Assembly (NCBI GenBank): GCA_900767495.1
Contig: CAAFZH010000106.1
Span: 1-7,585, forward strand
DNA length: 7,585 nucleotides
Origin: Clostridia bacterium
GTDB lineage: Bacteria > Bacillota > Clostridia > Christensenellales > Borkfalkiaceae
Direction: 5' to 3'
Shown piece by piece: positions 1 to 6,214 of this stretch. The notes beneath the pieces are model-generated. The model did no database searches, was not told the DNA's origin, and was given only the letters and a program-made list of their open reading frames with translations. A program made the translations under genes and the position numbers. How positions within the stretch are numbered: position 1 is the first letter of the stretch; each line of letters starts with the position of its first letter.

Positions 1-60
1 GTCATTCTGTCAATGTCGAGTGAGCAAACTTGCTTGCAAGGGTTTGCGAATGATTATATT
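1..60 (+). repeat. Dispersed repeat, copy A (inverted relative to 4784-4843)
   Basis: The first 60 bases match the reverse complement of 4784-4843 at 55 of 60 positions (differences at 16, 21, 51, 54 and 55). The shared core begins GTCATTCTGTCAATG and includes GCAAACTTGCTTGC, itself an inverted repeat. It begins at the window edge, so the copy may extend further left. Short open frames across it are probably fortuitous. The two inverted copies flank the glycosylase-pheS-pheT block. Confidence 0.85.
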
Positions 61-68
61 TACCACTT

Positions 69-174
69 GTCATTGCGAGGGAGCGTAGCGACCGCGGCAA
101 TCCCTTGGATTAAAAGGCAGATCATATGCTCATCAGTTCTTCAGGGGGATCGCCACGCTTACGCTCGCGATGAC
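69..174. repeat. MITE-like element of about 106 bp with imperfect terminal inverted repeats
   Basis: The left end (69-104) starts GTCATTGCGAGG and ends GCAATCCC. The right end (144-174), read on the minus strand, starts GTCATCGCGAGCG and ends GCGATCCCC, so the unit is bounded by imperfect inverted repeats around a short AT-richer middle. It encodes nothing plausible. It lies just past the pheT stop, where the transcript could fold into a long hairpin, so it may help end or stabilise the pheST mRNA; that role is inferred. No T-run terminator for pheT is visible in this window. Confidence 0.6.
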
Positions 175-211
175 ACGGAAATTCAGCCACGCCTACTACC
201 CTATTCGATAC

Positions 212-2614
212 TTACCTCAATTCTACGTTAAGTCTGTGTTTTAAACTGCCGAGGATTCTTTTAACGAATCCGTCTACTTCTTCCTGCGTTAAAGCCGCGT
301 CGCCGCTCGGGGCGAAAGTAATCTTAAACGCCATACTCTTTTTGCCTTTTTCTATTTGTCCGCCCGAATACACGTCGAACAATTCCACGCTCTTAACGTT
401 GTTTTTAGCCGCCTGTTTTATAGCCGCGGTGAGTTCGGCGCAAGTAAGATTTTCGTCCGCAACGAGCGCAAGGTCGCGTTCCGCGCACGGGAATTTAGGC
501 AGCGGCTCGAATTTAAATACTTTATCAAAACTTTCGTTTAAAGCGTCGTAGTCGAGTTCGGCCACGAACACTTTATTTTCTATATCGTATTTTTCCGCAA
601 CCTCGTAGGCGACTTGTCCGTAAGCGCCTATTTCTTTGCCGTTTAAAATAATCTTTGCCGAAACGCCGGAGTGCAGATAGGTTTTATCCGCACGCTCGTC
701 GAGATTAAACTCTATGCCGAAACGGTCGGCTATCTCCGCAAGCGCACCCTTTATCGTGAAGAAATCGTTACCTTCGCCGAACACCGCCACCGCAAGGCGT
801 TTGGTTTCCTCGGGAAATTCGGTTATCGGCAATTCTTTCGGCGCGTAGGTACGCGCTATTTCAAATATTTTACCGCTCGTTACGCCCTTTTTAATATTCC
901 GCGATACCACGCCGAGCAGCGACGGAACGAGCGTTCTTCTTAAAATCTCGTAATTGTCGCTTAAAGCGTTTTCTAGTTTTATAACCTTGCCTTCGTAGTC
1001 GCCCTCGCGCAGATTAAGCGCGTCCACGTCCTTTTGCGAATAGAAAGAATACGTCATAACCTCGCTGTAACCCATACCACAAAGCGCGTGTTTAACACGA
1101 TTTTCATCCTTTTGCGCCTTGGTAAAACCGCCGTCGGTTATGCTTGCGTCCTTTAAAAGCGTGGGTGTTATATGCTCGTAACCGTAAACCCTTATAACCT
1201 CTTCGGCAAGGTCGGGGAAACTTTCCACGTCCTCTCTGTACGGCGGAGCGACGGTGGTTATTTCGTCGCCCTTTACGGTAACGCCGAAGTTAAGCGATTT
1301 TAATATGCGTACTATCTCGTCGCGCGGCACGTCTATGCCGAGTACGCCGTTTATCTTATCGAAAGTAGTGGTAAGGGTGGCGTTTTGTTGTTTTTCGCCG
1401 CTCTTTACGTCATTTTCAATAGCGGTAACTCTGCCCGCGCCGAGTTCGCATACGAGCGAAAGCGCGCGCTTCATTGCGTTTTCGACAGTGTACTGATCCA
1501 CGCCCTTTTCAAAGCGTTTGGACGAGTCGCTCGACTTGCCCAAAGTACGCGAAGAACGCCTTATATTGTCCCTTTTGAATTTAGCGCACTCGAATACGAC
1601 CGCGCCCGTGGAGGGTTTTATTTCGCTGTTAAGTCCGCCCATTATGCCCGCCAAGGCAACGCCTCTCGCGCCGTCGCAAATAAGCAGATTGTCGTGCGAC
1701 AGAGTAACTTCTTTTTCGTCGAGCGTGGTGATTTTTTCGCCGTCCGCCGCCCTGCGCACGTTAATGGTCTTGCCGCAAAGGTCGCTTAAATCGAAAGCGT
1801 GCATAGGCTGACCGAGTTCCAAAAGCACGTAGTTGGTGATATCCACTATATTGTTTATGGAATTAAGTCCGCAAAGTTTAAGCCTTCTCGACATCCACTT
1901 GGGCGATTTTTCTATTTTCACGTCCTTTATAAGGTGCGCTATATATCTCGGGCAAAGTTCGCCGTCGGCAACGGTTACGGTTAAGTTTTCGTCGCTTTTT
2001 TCGGCTTTTACCGCGTACTTATAATTCGGCTCTTTAAGCGGCTTGTTAAGCGCGCAGGCTATCTCGCGCGCGATGCCCAAAATACTCTGACAGTCGGGGC
2101 GGTTTGCAAGCACGGAAATATCGAAAACGTAATCCTTTAAAGCGAGAAGGTCGCGAACCTCTTCGCCGAGCGGAAATTCGTCGTGAAATACGAGAACGCC
2201 GTCAACAGACGCGCCGTCGTAAAAATTATCGTCTATACCTATCTCTTCGCCGCCGCAGAACATTCCGTAAGACGGCTCGCCGCGAAGTTTGCCGTTGAAA
2301 ATTCTGTCGCCGGTAGCGAGAGTCGCGCCGTCCACCGCGACGGGGACTATATCGCCCTCTTTTACGTTGGTGGCGTTGGTTATTATCTGCAAAACGCCGT
2401 ATTTGCCCGCGTCCACCTGACAAACGCGCAATCTTTCCGCGTTGGGGTGTTGAGTAATTTTAAGTATGCGGCAAGTAACTACCTTATCGAGTTTATCGCC
2501 GTAAGGAATTACGCTTTCCACCTCGAAACCGCTGTCGAAAAGGCGTTTTTCGAGTTCCTCGGGGGTAACGTCTATATCTACGAAATCTTTGAGCCAACTT
2601 AAAGGTGCTAACAT
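212..2614 (-). CDS. pheT: Phenylalanyl-tRNA synthetase, beta subunit
   Basis: Beta chain of the cytoplasmic alpha2-beta2 enzyme that charges tRNA-Phe with phenylalanine using ATP. The 800-residue length is normal for bacteria. Domains in order: N-terminal MLAPLSWLKDFV; an EMAP/tRBD-type tRNA-binding domain at about 40-150 (HPNAERLRVCQVDAG at 57-71); the B3/B4 editing region at about 205-380, which in the family hydrolyses Tyr-tRNA-Phe; B5 at about 410-480; a catalytic-like core; and the C-terminal FDX-ACB anticodon-binding domain from about 700 (KFPCAERDLALV). The ATG at 2614-2612 is preceded by GGGGGAG at a good distance, and this site abuts the pheS stop. The 13-nt gap marks a tight operon with translational coupling likely. 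No frameshift or missing domain seen. Confidence 0.97.
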   Translation of the reverse strand: MLAPLSWLKDFVDIDVTPEELEKRLFDSGFEVESVIPYGDKLDKVVTCRILKITQHPNAERLRVCQVDAGKYGVLQIITNATNVKEGDIVPVAVDGATLATGDRIFNGKLRGEPSYGMFCGGEEIGIDDNFYDGASVDGVLVFHDEFPLGEEVRDLLALKDYVFDISVLANRPDCQSILGIAREIACALNKPLKEPNYKYAVKAEKSDENLTVTVADGELCPRYIAHLIKDVKIEKSPKWMSRRLKLCGLNSINNIVDITNYVLLELGQPMHAFDLSDLCGKTINVRRAADGEKITTLDEKEVTLSHDNLLICDGARGVALAGIMGGLNSEIKPSTGAVVFECAKFKRDNIRRSSRTLGKSSDSSKRFEKGVDQYTVENAMKRALSLVCELGAGRVTAIENDVKSGEKQQNATLTTTFDKINGVLGIDVPRDEIVRILKSLNFGVTVKGDEITTVAPPYREDVESFPDLAEEVIRVYGYEHITPTLLKDASITDGGFTKAQKDENRVKHALCGMGYSEVMTYSFYSQKDVDALNLREGDYEGKVIKLENALSDNYEILRRTLVPSLLGVVSRNIKKGVTSGKIFEIARTYAPKELPITEFPEETKRLAVAVFGEGNDFFTIKGALAEIADRFGIEFNLDERADKTYLHSGVSAKIILNGKEIGAYGQVAYEVAEKYDIENKVFVAELDYDALNESFDKVFKFEPLPKFPCAERDLALVADENLTCAELTAAIKQAAKNNVKSVELFDVYSGGQIEKGKKSMAFKITFAPSGDAALTQEEVDGFVKRILGSLKHRLNVELR

Positions 2615-2627
2615 ATTTATCTCCCCC

Positions 2628-3653
2628 TTAATCCTTGAATTGTTTAAGCGCGCGAAGGTCGCCGTCGTACAAAATGTGAATATTGTTTATGCCGTTTTTG
2701 AGCATTGCGATACGGTCTATACCGAAACCGAACGCAAAACCCGTCCATTCGTCGGGATTTACGCCGCAGTTTTCAAGCACTTTGCGGTTGACTATGCCGC
2801 CGCCGAGTATCTCTATCCAACCCGTACCTTTGCAAAGTTTGCAGCCCTTGCCGCCGCACTCGAAACAACTTACGTCAACCTCTACCGAAGGCTCGGTAAA
2901 CGGGAAGAACGACGGACGGAAACGAGTTTTTACGTCCGACGAGAACATTCTCTTTACCAGAACGTCGAGCATACCCTGCAAATCGCACAAAGTAATTTTT
3001 TTGTCTATAACAAGCCCTTCCATCTGATGGAACATGGGCGAATGGGTAGCGTCGTCGTCCGAGCGGTAAACTCTGCCCGGAATAAGCACTTTAAACGGAG
3101 GTTTAAGCGTGGTAAGACTACGAATCTGCCCCGGCGAAGTATGCGTGCGGAGCATAAAATCGTCGGTCAGATAGAAGGTATCCTGCTTATCTCTCGCGGG
3201 GTGTTCTTTGGGCGTGTTAAGCGCGGTAAAGTTATGAAAATCGTCCTCTATCTCGCGCGTTTCAAGCACCTGAAAACCCATACCCGCAAAAATATCGACG
3301 AGTTGATTTTTAACGAGCGTTACGGGGTGCAACGACCCCTGCTCTTCGCGTCTGGGCGGCAAAGTGATATCTATTTTTTCGCTTTCGTATCTCGCCGCGC
3401 TCTCGGCTTTGGCAATCTCTTCGTCTTTTTGCTCGAAAAGACCCGTCGCCCACTCTTTAAGTCCGTTAATGAGTTGACCGAGTTTAGGGCGTTCTTCTTT
3501 GTCAGCCTTGCCGAGTTCTTTCATAAGCGCGGGAATCTCGCCCGACTTACCCAGAACGTATCTGGATTTAATTTCAAACAATTCTTTGCTCGTCTTTACG
3601 CTGCCGAGCGATTCGACGATATGCTTTCTGATCTCTTCTATTCTTTCTTTCAT
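2628..3653 (-). CDS. pheS: Phenylalanyl-tRNA synthetase, alpha subunit
   Basis: Catalytic subunit of PheRS; makes phenylalanyl-adenylate and transfers Phe to tRNA-Phe together with PheT. It has 341 residues, the usual length. An N-terminal coiled coil (about 1-90) that contacts tRNA precedes a class II synthetase core. Motif 2 is at about 188-213 (GRVYRSDDDATHSPMFHQME, with R194 and R197), and motif 3 at 305-318 (GFAFGFGIDRIAML). Ala307 in the GFAFG segment corresponds to the E. coli Ala294 that restricts para-substituted phenylalanine analogues. Cysteines 263, 266, 271 and 274 form a CxxC-GG-x-GCxxCK knuckle common in bacterial PheS. The start has only a weak AAGG-like ribosome site. It is first gene of the pheST operon, served by the promoter at 3685-3713. 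Confidence 0.97.
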   Translation of the reverse strand: MKERIEEIRKHIVESLGSVKTSKELFEIKSRYVLGKSGEIPALMKELGKADKEERPKLGQLINGLKEWATGLFEQKDEEIAKAESAARYESEKIDITLPPRREEQGSLHPVTLVKNQLVDIFAGMGFQVLETREIEDDFHNFTALNTPKEHPARDKQDTFYLTDDFMLRTHTSPGQIRSLTTLKPPFKVLIPGRVYRSDDDATHSPMFHQMEGLVIDKKITLCDLQGMLDVLVKRMFSSDVKTRFRPSFFPFTEPSVEVDVSCFECGGKGCKLCKGTGWIEILGGGIVNRKVLENCGVNPDEWTGFAFGFGIDRIAMLKNGINNIHILYDGDLRALKQFKD

Positions 3654-3684
3654 AATCTTTGCCTTTTTAGTTGCCGTTTGTACA

Positions 3685-3713
3685 AGTATAACATTTAAAA
3701 AAAATTATGTCAA
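3685..3713 (-). promoter_or_regulatory. Sigma-70/sigma-A promoter of pheST
   Basis: On the minus strand TTGACA (3713-3708), a 17-nt spacer and TATACT (3690-3685) form a near-consensus promoter. Transcription should start near 3678, about 25 nt before the pheS ATG. The -35 hexamer lies in the last codons of the upstream glycosylase gene. The short leader cannot hold a T-box or a leader-peptide attenuator, so expression looks constitutive or regulated elsewhere. Confidence 0.85.
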
Positions 3714-4538
3714 ATTATTACGCTTATAATGGAACACGTACTGCTGAATATATCCCGAATTTTCACCGTATTTTTCTTCGAGTTCGGCGGTTATTTTGTT
3801 TCGGTCTTTCTGCTTGCCGCCAAGGTCCTCGGCGTATACTTTTTCTATCCAGGTGTCCACGGGGAACGCGTCCGTCCTGTGATATGCGAAAAGCGAAACG
3901 CAATCGGCGACTTTAGGTCCTACGCCCTTGATTTTCATAAGCGATTTTTTAAGGTCTTTGGTCGTAAGCGAGCAAAAATCGCCGAGATCAAGCCGCCCCG
4001 AAAAAAGACTTTCGCTTGCGCCGCGGATAAACTCCGAACGGTAACCGTAACCGAGTTTATCGTAAGCGGTTTTATCGTCCCGCGGCAAATCGCCCGCCGC
4101 GGGAAACGCGCGATAATCGACCTCTTTAAAGGTTTTTTGCTTGCCGTAGGCGTCGCAGGTACGCTCTATTATGCCCTTTATCCGCGGTATGTGGTTGTTT
4201 TGCGAGATTATAAACGAAAGCAGAGTTTCGCGCCTTTCCTGATTGAGTATGCGTATACCCTTGCCGCATTCGGCGGCTGCGGCGACGAATGCGTCGCCGC
4301 AGCCTGCCGCGCTTTGGTAAATCCGCGAATAATCTCTCGCAAGATCGAAAAAGTTTTCAAAATACTCTTCGTCGGTTTTTTCGCAATCGATAACCGCCTT
4401 ATCGCCATCGTTGTATGCGTAACACGCCTTATCCGCCGAAAAAACGAGATAGCCTTTTTTATAAGGACGAAATCTGAAAATCTGCCCGCATTCCAAGGTG
4501 TCTTTAACGCTAAAAAATTTTCCGTCGTAAGTAATCAT
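3705..4538 (-). CDS. OGG-type 8-oxoguanine DNA glycosylase / AP lyase (HhH-GPD)
   Basis: Base-excision repair enzyme expected to remove 8-oxoguanine opposite C and nick the abasic site. From the ATG at 4538 it has 277 residues. An N-terminal OGG-type beta domain (LECGQIFRFRPYKKGYLV, 15-32) precedes the HhH-GPD fold. FIISQNNHIPRIKGII lies at 109-124. The helix-hairpin-helix is KIKGVGPKVADC (202-213), whose Lys209 is the predicted Schiff-base lysine. The catalytic aspartate is Asp228 in FPVDTW. The Lys-Asp spacing of 19 equals that of human OGG1 (K249/D268). The frame stays open upstream to 4703, but those 55 residues translate the repeat modules at 4573-4701 and resemble no glycosylase, so MITYDGKFF is the chosen start. 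No strong ribosome site is seen; GGAGGAAG is about 30 nt too far away. AlkA-like specificity is the main alternative. Confidence 0.9.
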   Translation of the reverse strand: MITYDGKFFSVKDTLECGQIFRFRPYKKGYLVFSADKACYAYNDGDKAVIDCEKTDEEYFENFFDLARDYSRIYQSAAGCGDAFVAAAAECGKGIRILNQERRETLLSFIISQNNHIPRIKGIIERTCDAYGKQKTFKEVDYRAFPAAGDLPRDDKTAYDKLGYGYRSEFIRGASESLFSGRLDLGDFCSLTTKDLKKSLMKIKGVGPKVADCVSLFAYHRTDAFPVDTWIEKVYAEDLGGKQKDRNKITAELEEKYGENSGYIQQYVFHYKRNNLT

Positions 4539-4572
4539 TTTGTTTTTACAGTTTGATAAATTATCGTGCTTG

Positions 4573-4607
4573 CTTCCTCCTTCGGGGGAAGTGTCGGCAA
4601 CGCCGAC
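4573..4607. repeat. Pair of adjacent hairpins in repeat-rich DNA
   Basis: Two compact stem-loops stand side by side: CTTCCTCC-TTC-GGGGGAAG (4573-4591, 8 bp with one T-G pair) and GTCGGC-AAC-GCCGAC (4593-4607, 6 bp). GC content is above that of the surrounding DNA. They precede the next repeat module, and on the minus strand they lie just upstream of the glycosylase start. They read as parts of a mosaic interspersed repeat and not as coding sequence. Confidence 0.5.
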
Positions 4608-4622
4608 GATAGGGGATCTTAC

Positions 4623-4701
4623 GTCATATTGAGCGCAAGCGAAATATCCCACGACTAAAGTGAAAAAGTATATGCCCGTCAGTTCTTCGGTGGGATTCTT
4701 C
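4623..4701 (+). repeat. Interspersed repeat module related to 69-174
   Basis: The module opens GTCATATTGAGCGCAAGCG, reaches ATATCCC at 4650, and carries TCAGTTCTTC (4679-4688) followed by a GGGAT box. The same order (GTCAT box, ATCCC box, TCAGTTCTTC at 133-142, GGGGGAT box) occurs on the same strand in the unit at 69-174. The closing GATGAC end is missing here, so this may be a truncated or divergent relative. Confidence 0.5.
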
Positions 4702-4714
4702 ACTTCTATTATTC

Positions 4715-4778
4715 GGCACTTAACGCTTGTGCGTTAAAACTATCGTTTTTCGCATTTTTTATCAAAAATGCAAGTGCC
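4715..4778. repeat. Three-way-junction-like inverted repeat
   Basis: Outer arms GGCACTT (4715-4721) and AAGTGCC (4772-4778) enclose two perfect hairpins: TTAACGC-TTGT-GCGTTAA (4720-4737) and GCATTTTT-TATC-AAAAATGC (4752-4771). The arms can close a small cloverleaf-like fold on either strand. No tRNA features are present. It lies directly beside repeat copy B (4784-4843) and may be its structured tail. Confidence 0.55.
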
Positions 4779-4783
4779 TTATG

Positions 4784-4843
4784 AATATCTTCGTTCGCAA
4801 ACCCTTGCAAGCAAGTTTGCTCGCTCGGCATTGACAGAATGAC
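4784..4843 (-). repeat. Dispersed repeat, copy B (inverted relative to 1-60)
   Basis: On the minus strand this segment matches bases 1-60 at 55 of 60 positions, starting GTCATTCTGTCAATG. With copy A it forms a widely spaced inverted pair around pheT, pheS and the glycosylase gene. The small open frame across it is considered spurious. Confidence 0.85.
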
Positions 4844-4910
4844 GTTTTTTTTACCACCCTCCCGGGAGTTTGCCTCGTCGCTTCGCTTCCCTCGCAAAGA
4901 CAATATAGCC
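4844..4910 (-). repeat. Repeat module related to the left end of 69-174
   Basis: On the minus strand this reads TTTGCGAGGGAAGCGAAGCG followed by a GGCAAACTCC box, a diverged version of the TTGCGAGGGAGCG...GGCAATCCC left end at 69-104. It contains the 10-bp palindrome CTCCCGGGAG (4859-4868). With 4573-4843 it fills the roughly 400-bp gap between the glycosylase start and the rpmA terminator, where no gene was found. Confidence 0.5.
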
Positions 4911-4941
4911 ATTCCTATGAGAGAAATGCGGCATTTGCCGC

Positions 4942-4968
4942 AAAAAAATGCGAGCCTTAACGGCTCGC
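4942..4968 (-). terminator. Intrinsic terminator of the rplU-rpmA operon
   Basis: On the minus strand a perfect 7-bp stem GCGAGCC / GGCTCGC (4968-4950) with a 5-nt loop is followed after one A by seven Ts (4948-4942). It starts 7 nt past the rpmA stop, the classic placement. A second small palindrome (GCGG-CATTTG-CCGC, 4928-4941) follows. Confidence 0.92.
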
Positions 4969-4974
4969 AAAATT

Positions 4975-5253
4975 TCAGTTGTTGGATGCGTAAACGCTTA
5001 CTTGCTTTTTATCTCTGCCAAGACGCTCGAATCTTACTACGCCGTCTATAAGAGCGTAAAGCGTATCGTCGCTGCCTATACCCACGTTGTTGCCCGCGTG
5101 GAATTTAGTGCCTCTCTGACGAACGAGAATGTTACCGGCAAGAACTGCCTGACCGTCCGAACGCTTAGGTCCGAGTCTTTTGGCGGCGCTGTCCCTTCCG
5201 TTTCTCGTGCTGCCCATTCCTTTTTTATGAGCGAATAAACTTAAAAATAACAT
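4975..5253 (-). CDS. rpmA: Large ribosomal subunit protein bL27, with cleavable N-terminal extension
   Basis: bL27 binds 23S rRNA near the peptidyl-transferase centre, its N-terminus reaching toward the P-site tRNA. It has 92 residues, and the family signature GNILVRQRGTKFHAGNNVG lies at 40-58. The protein begins MLFLSLF-AHKKG: a hydrophobic stretch before AHKKG as in Firmicutes L27 precursors, where the protease Prp cuts after the phenylalanine (family knowledge), predicting mature L27 from Ala8. The ATG follows GGGAGGAG at good spacing. It lies 17 nt after rplU and is followed by a strong terminator. The prp gene usually found between rplU and rpmA is missing, and obg, often next, is not downstream. 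Confidence 0.97.
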   Translation of the reverse strand: MLFLSLFAHKKGMGSTRNGRDSAAKRLGPKRSDGQAVLAGNILVRQRGTKFHAGNNVGIGSDDTLYALIDGVVRFERLGRDKKQVSVYASNN

Positions 5254-5270
5254 TGATTTACTCCTCCCGC

Positions 5271-5582
5271 TTAAGCCTTTTCCGAAACGGAAACTATCTT
5301 CACTTGCGTGAAAGGTTGTCTATGACCTTGTTTCTTTCTTTCGTTCTTCTTTGCTTTGTACTTGTAAACGATAACTTTTTTGTCCTTTCTTTGCGCAAGA
5401 ACTTCGCCGGTTACAACGTACTTTGCTGCCTCGTCGGTAGTTTTAATACCGTTTTCGTCGGAAACGAGCAATACTTTGAATTCGACTTTGTCGCCGACGT
5501 TCGCGTTGAGTTTTTCAAACTTAACAACGTCGTCAACCGCTACTTTGTATTGTTTGCTTCCGTTTTCAATAATAGCGTACAT
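5271..5582 (-). CDS. rplU: Large ribosomal subunit protein bL21
   Basis: bL21 is a 23S rRNA-binding protein of the 50S subunit. It has 103 residues, the standard length, beginning MYAIIENGSKQYKVAVDD. The L21 signature lies in the basic C-terminal third (KKNERKKQGHRQPFTQVKI). The GGGAGG ribosome site (5600-5595) lies 12 nt before the ATG, slightly far. First gene of the rplU-rpmA operon, transcribed from the promoter at 5679-5707 through a structured leader. Confidence 0.97.
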   Translation of the reverse strand: MYAIIENGSKQYKVAVDDVVKFEKLNANVGDKVEFKVLLVSDENGIKTTDEAAKYVVTGEVLAQRKDKKVIVYKYKAKKNERKKQGHRQPFTQVKIVSVSEKA

Positions 5583-5672
5583 CTGAAAAATAGACCTCCC
5601 GTCTAATCTCGCCGAGTTTGTTTTAGCGGGCGTTGCAAACGCAACTTAAAAAAAACCCCTCTCGAGCGGTTC
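5583..5672 (-). promoter_or_regulatory. Structured 5' leader of rplU, candidate L21 leader
   Basis: About 90 nt separate the predicted start point (near 5672) from the rplU ATG. In transcription order there is an imperfect hairpin AACC...GGTT (5671-5654) running into eight Ts (5655-5648); a small perfect hairpin GTTGC-GTTT-GCAAC (5645-5632); and CTCGGCGAG enclosed by CTAA/TTAG pairing just upstream of the ribosome site. Firmicutes rplU operons are known to carry an autoregulatory L21 leader; assignment to that family is inferred from position and not from a consensus match. Confidence 0.5.
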
Positions 5673-5678
5673 TTTTTT

Positions 5679-5707
5679 ATTATACACGAACGGATAGTAT
5701 TTGTCAA
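5679..5707 (-). promoter_or_regulatory. Consensus sigma-70/sigma-A promoter of rplU-rpmA
   Basis: On the minus strand TTGACA (5707-5702), a 17-nt spacer and TATAAT (5684-5679) match the consensus exactly in both hexamers and spacing, as expected for a highly expressed ribosomal operon. The predicted start is near 5672. Confidence 0.93.
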
Positions 5708-5773
5708 ACGAATTTTAGTTATTAAACCCGTTTTTTACGCATATTTTTTTAACAAACCACCCATAATTATATT

Positions 5774-6214
5774 ATGGAAGAAAAAAATCTCGATAAAGAA
5801 GCCTTGATTTCGGTTTATAAAAACGCGCACATAGCGTTGCAGTCCATATCCGACGTGATAGGCGCGACCGACGACGGCAAAATGAAAGAAGAACTCTCCG
5901 CCGAGTACGAGGGTTACGAAAAATTTATAGGCAAATTAAGTTCGTTTATGACGCAAACGGGCGTCGAGCGGCAAGACGTAAACTTTATACAAAAAGCGTT
6001 TATGTATACATCGGTAAAGATGAACACTTTAACCGACAATTCCCCTTCGCACATAGCCGAACTTATGATTAAAGGCACGGTAAACGGAATAACCGAACTT
6101 GCCGAACTTTTAAACAATCACGGCAAGGACTTAGGCGATAAGGTCCGCGCCTTAACCGAAGAATTGAAAAAATTGGAAGAATCTTACGAAGAACGACTTA
6201 AAAAACTCGTTTAA
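5774..6214 (+). CDS. Conserved-looking helical protein of unknown function
   Basis: The 146-residue product has no signal peptide or membrane segment and looks cytosolic. It appears almost wholly alpha-helical: helices at about 6-30, 33-60, 66-84, 92-114 and a charged, probably coiled-coil C-terminus at 118-146. The segment NSPSHIAELMIKGTVNGI (89-106) resembles a motif I associate with uncharacterised Firmicutes proteins of similar length that look like ferritin-type helical bundles. No set of metal-binding Glu/His residues can be assigned, so no function is claimed. The ATG is the first in frame and keeps the natural start MEEKNLDKEAL, but no Shine-Dalgarno sequence lies upstream (AT-rich ATAATTATATT precedes it), so translation may be weak or leaderless. 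It is transcribed divergently from rplU and ends 8 nt before a strong hairpin. Confidence 0.85.
   Translation: MEEKNLDKEALISVYKNAHIALQSISDVIGATDDGKMKEELSAEYEGYEKFIGKLSSFMTQTGVERQDVNFIQKAFMYTSVKMNTLTDNSPSHIAELMIKGTVNGITELAELLNNHGKDLGDKVRALTEELKKLEESYEERLKKLV

Noticed and set aside
13..231. 72-codon plus-strand frame beginning MSSEQTCLQGFAND.
   Set aside because: It translates dispersed repeats at 1-60 and 69-174, and nearly the same text arises from copy B at 4784-4843; a repeat artefact.
2589..3698. 369-codon plus-strand frame antisense to pheS.
   Set aside because: pheS on the other strand is unmistakable over its whole length; the antisense frame is a codon-bias shadow with no recognisable domains.
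3729..4556. 275-codon plus-strand frame antisense to the glycosylase.
   Set aside because: It mirrors the glycosylase gene, whose catalytic motifs are intact; the product resembles nothing and has no ribosome site.
4715..4778. A tRNA gene in the cloverleaf-like fold.
   Set aside because: It lacks the T-arm GGTTC box, D-arm pattern, anticodon arm and acceptor geometry of a tRNA.
4709..4912. 67-codon minus-strand frame.
   Set aside because: It lies wholly within repeat modules and the three-way-junction fold, without a ribosome site.
5648..5671. Intrinsic terminator in the rplU leader.
   Set aside because: The stem is weak with an internal mismatch and begins within a few nucleotides of the predicted start point, too early for normal termination; treated as part of the leader.
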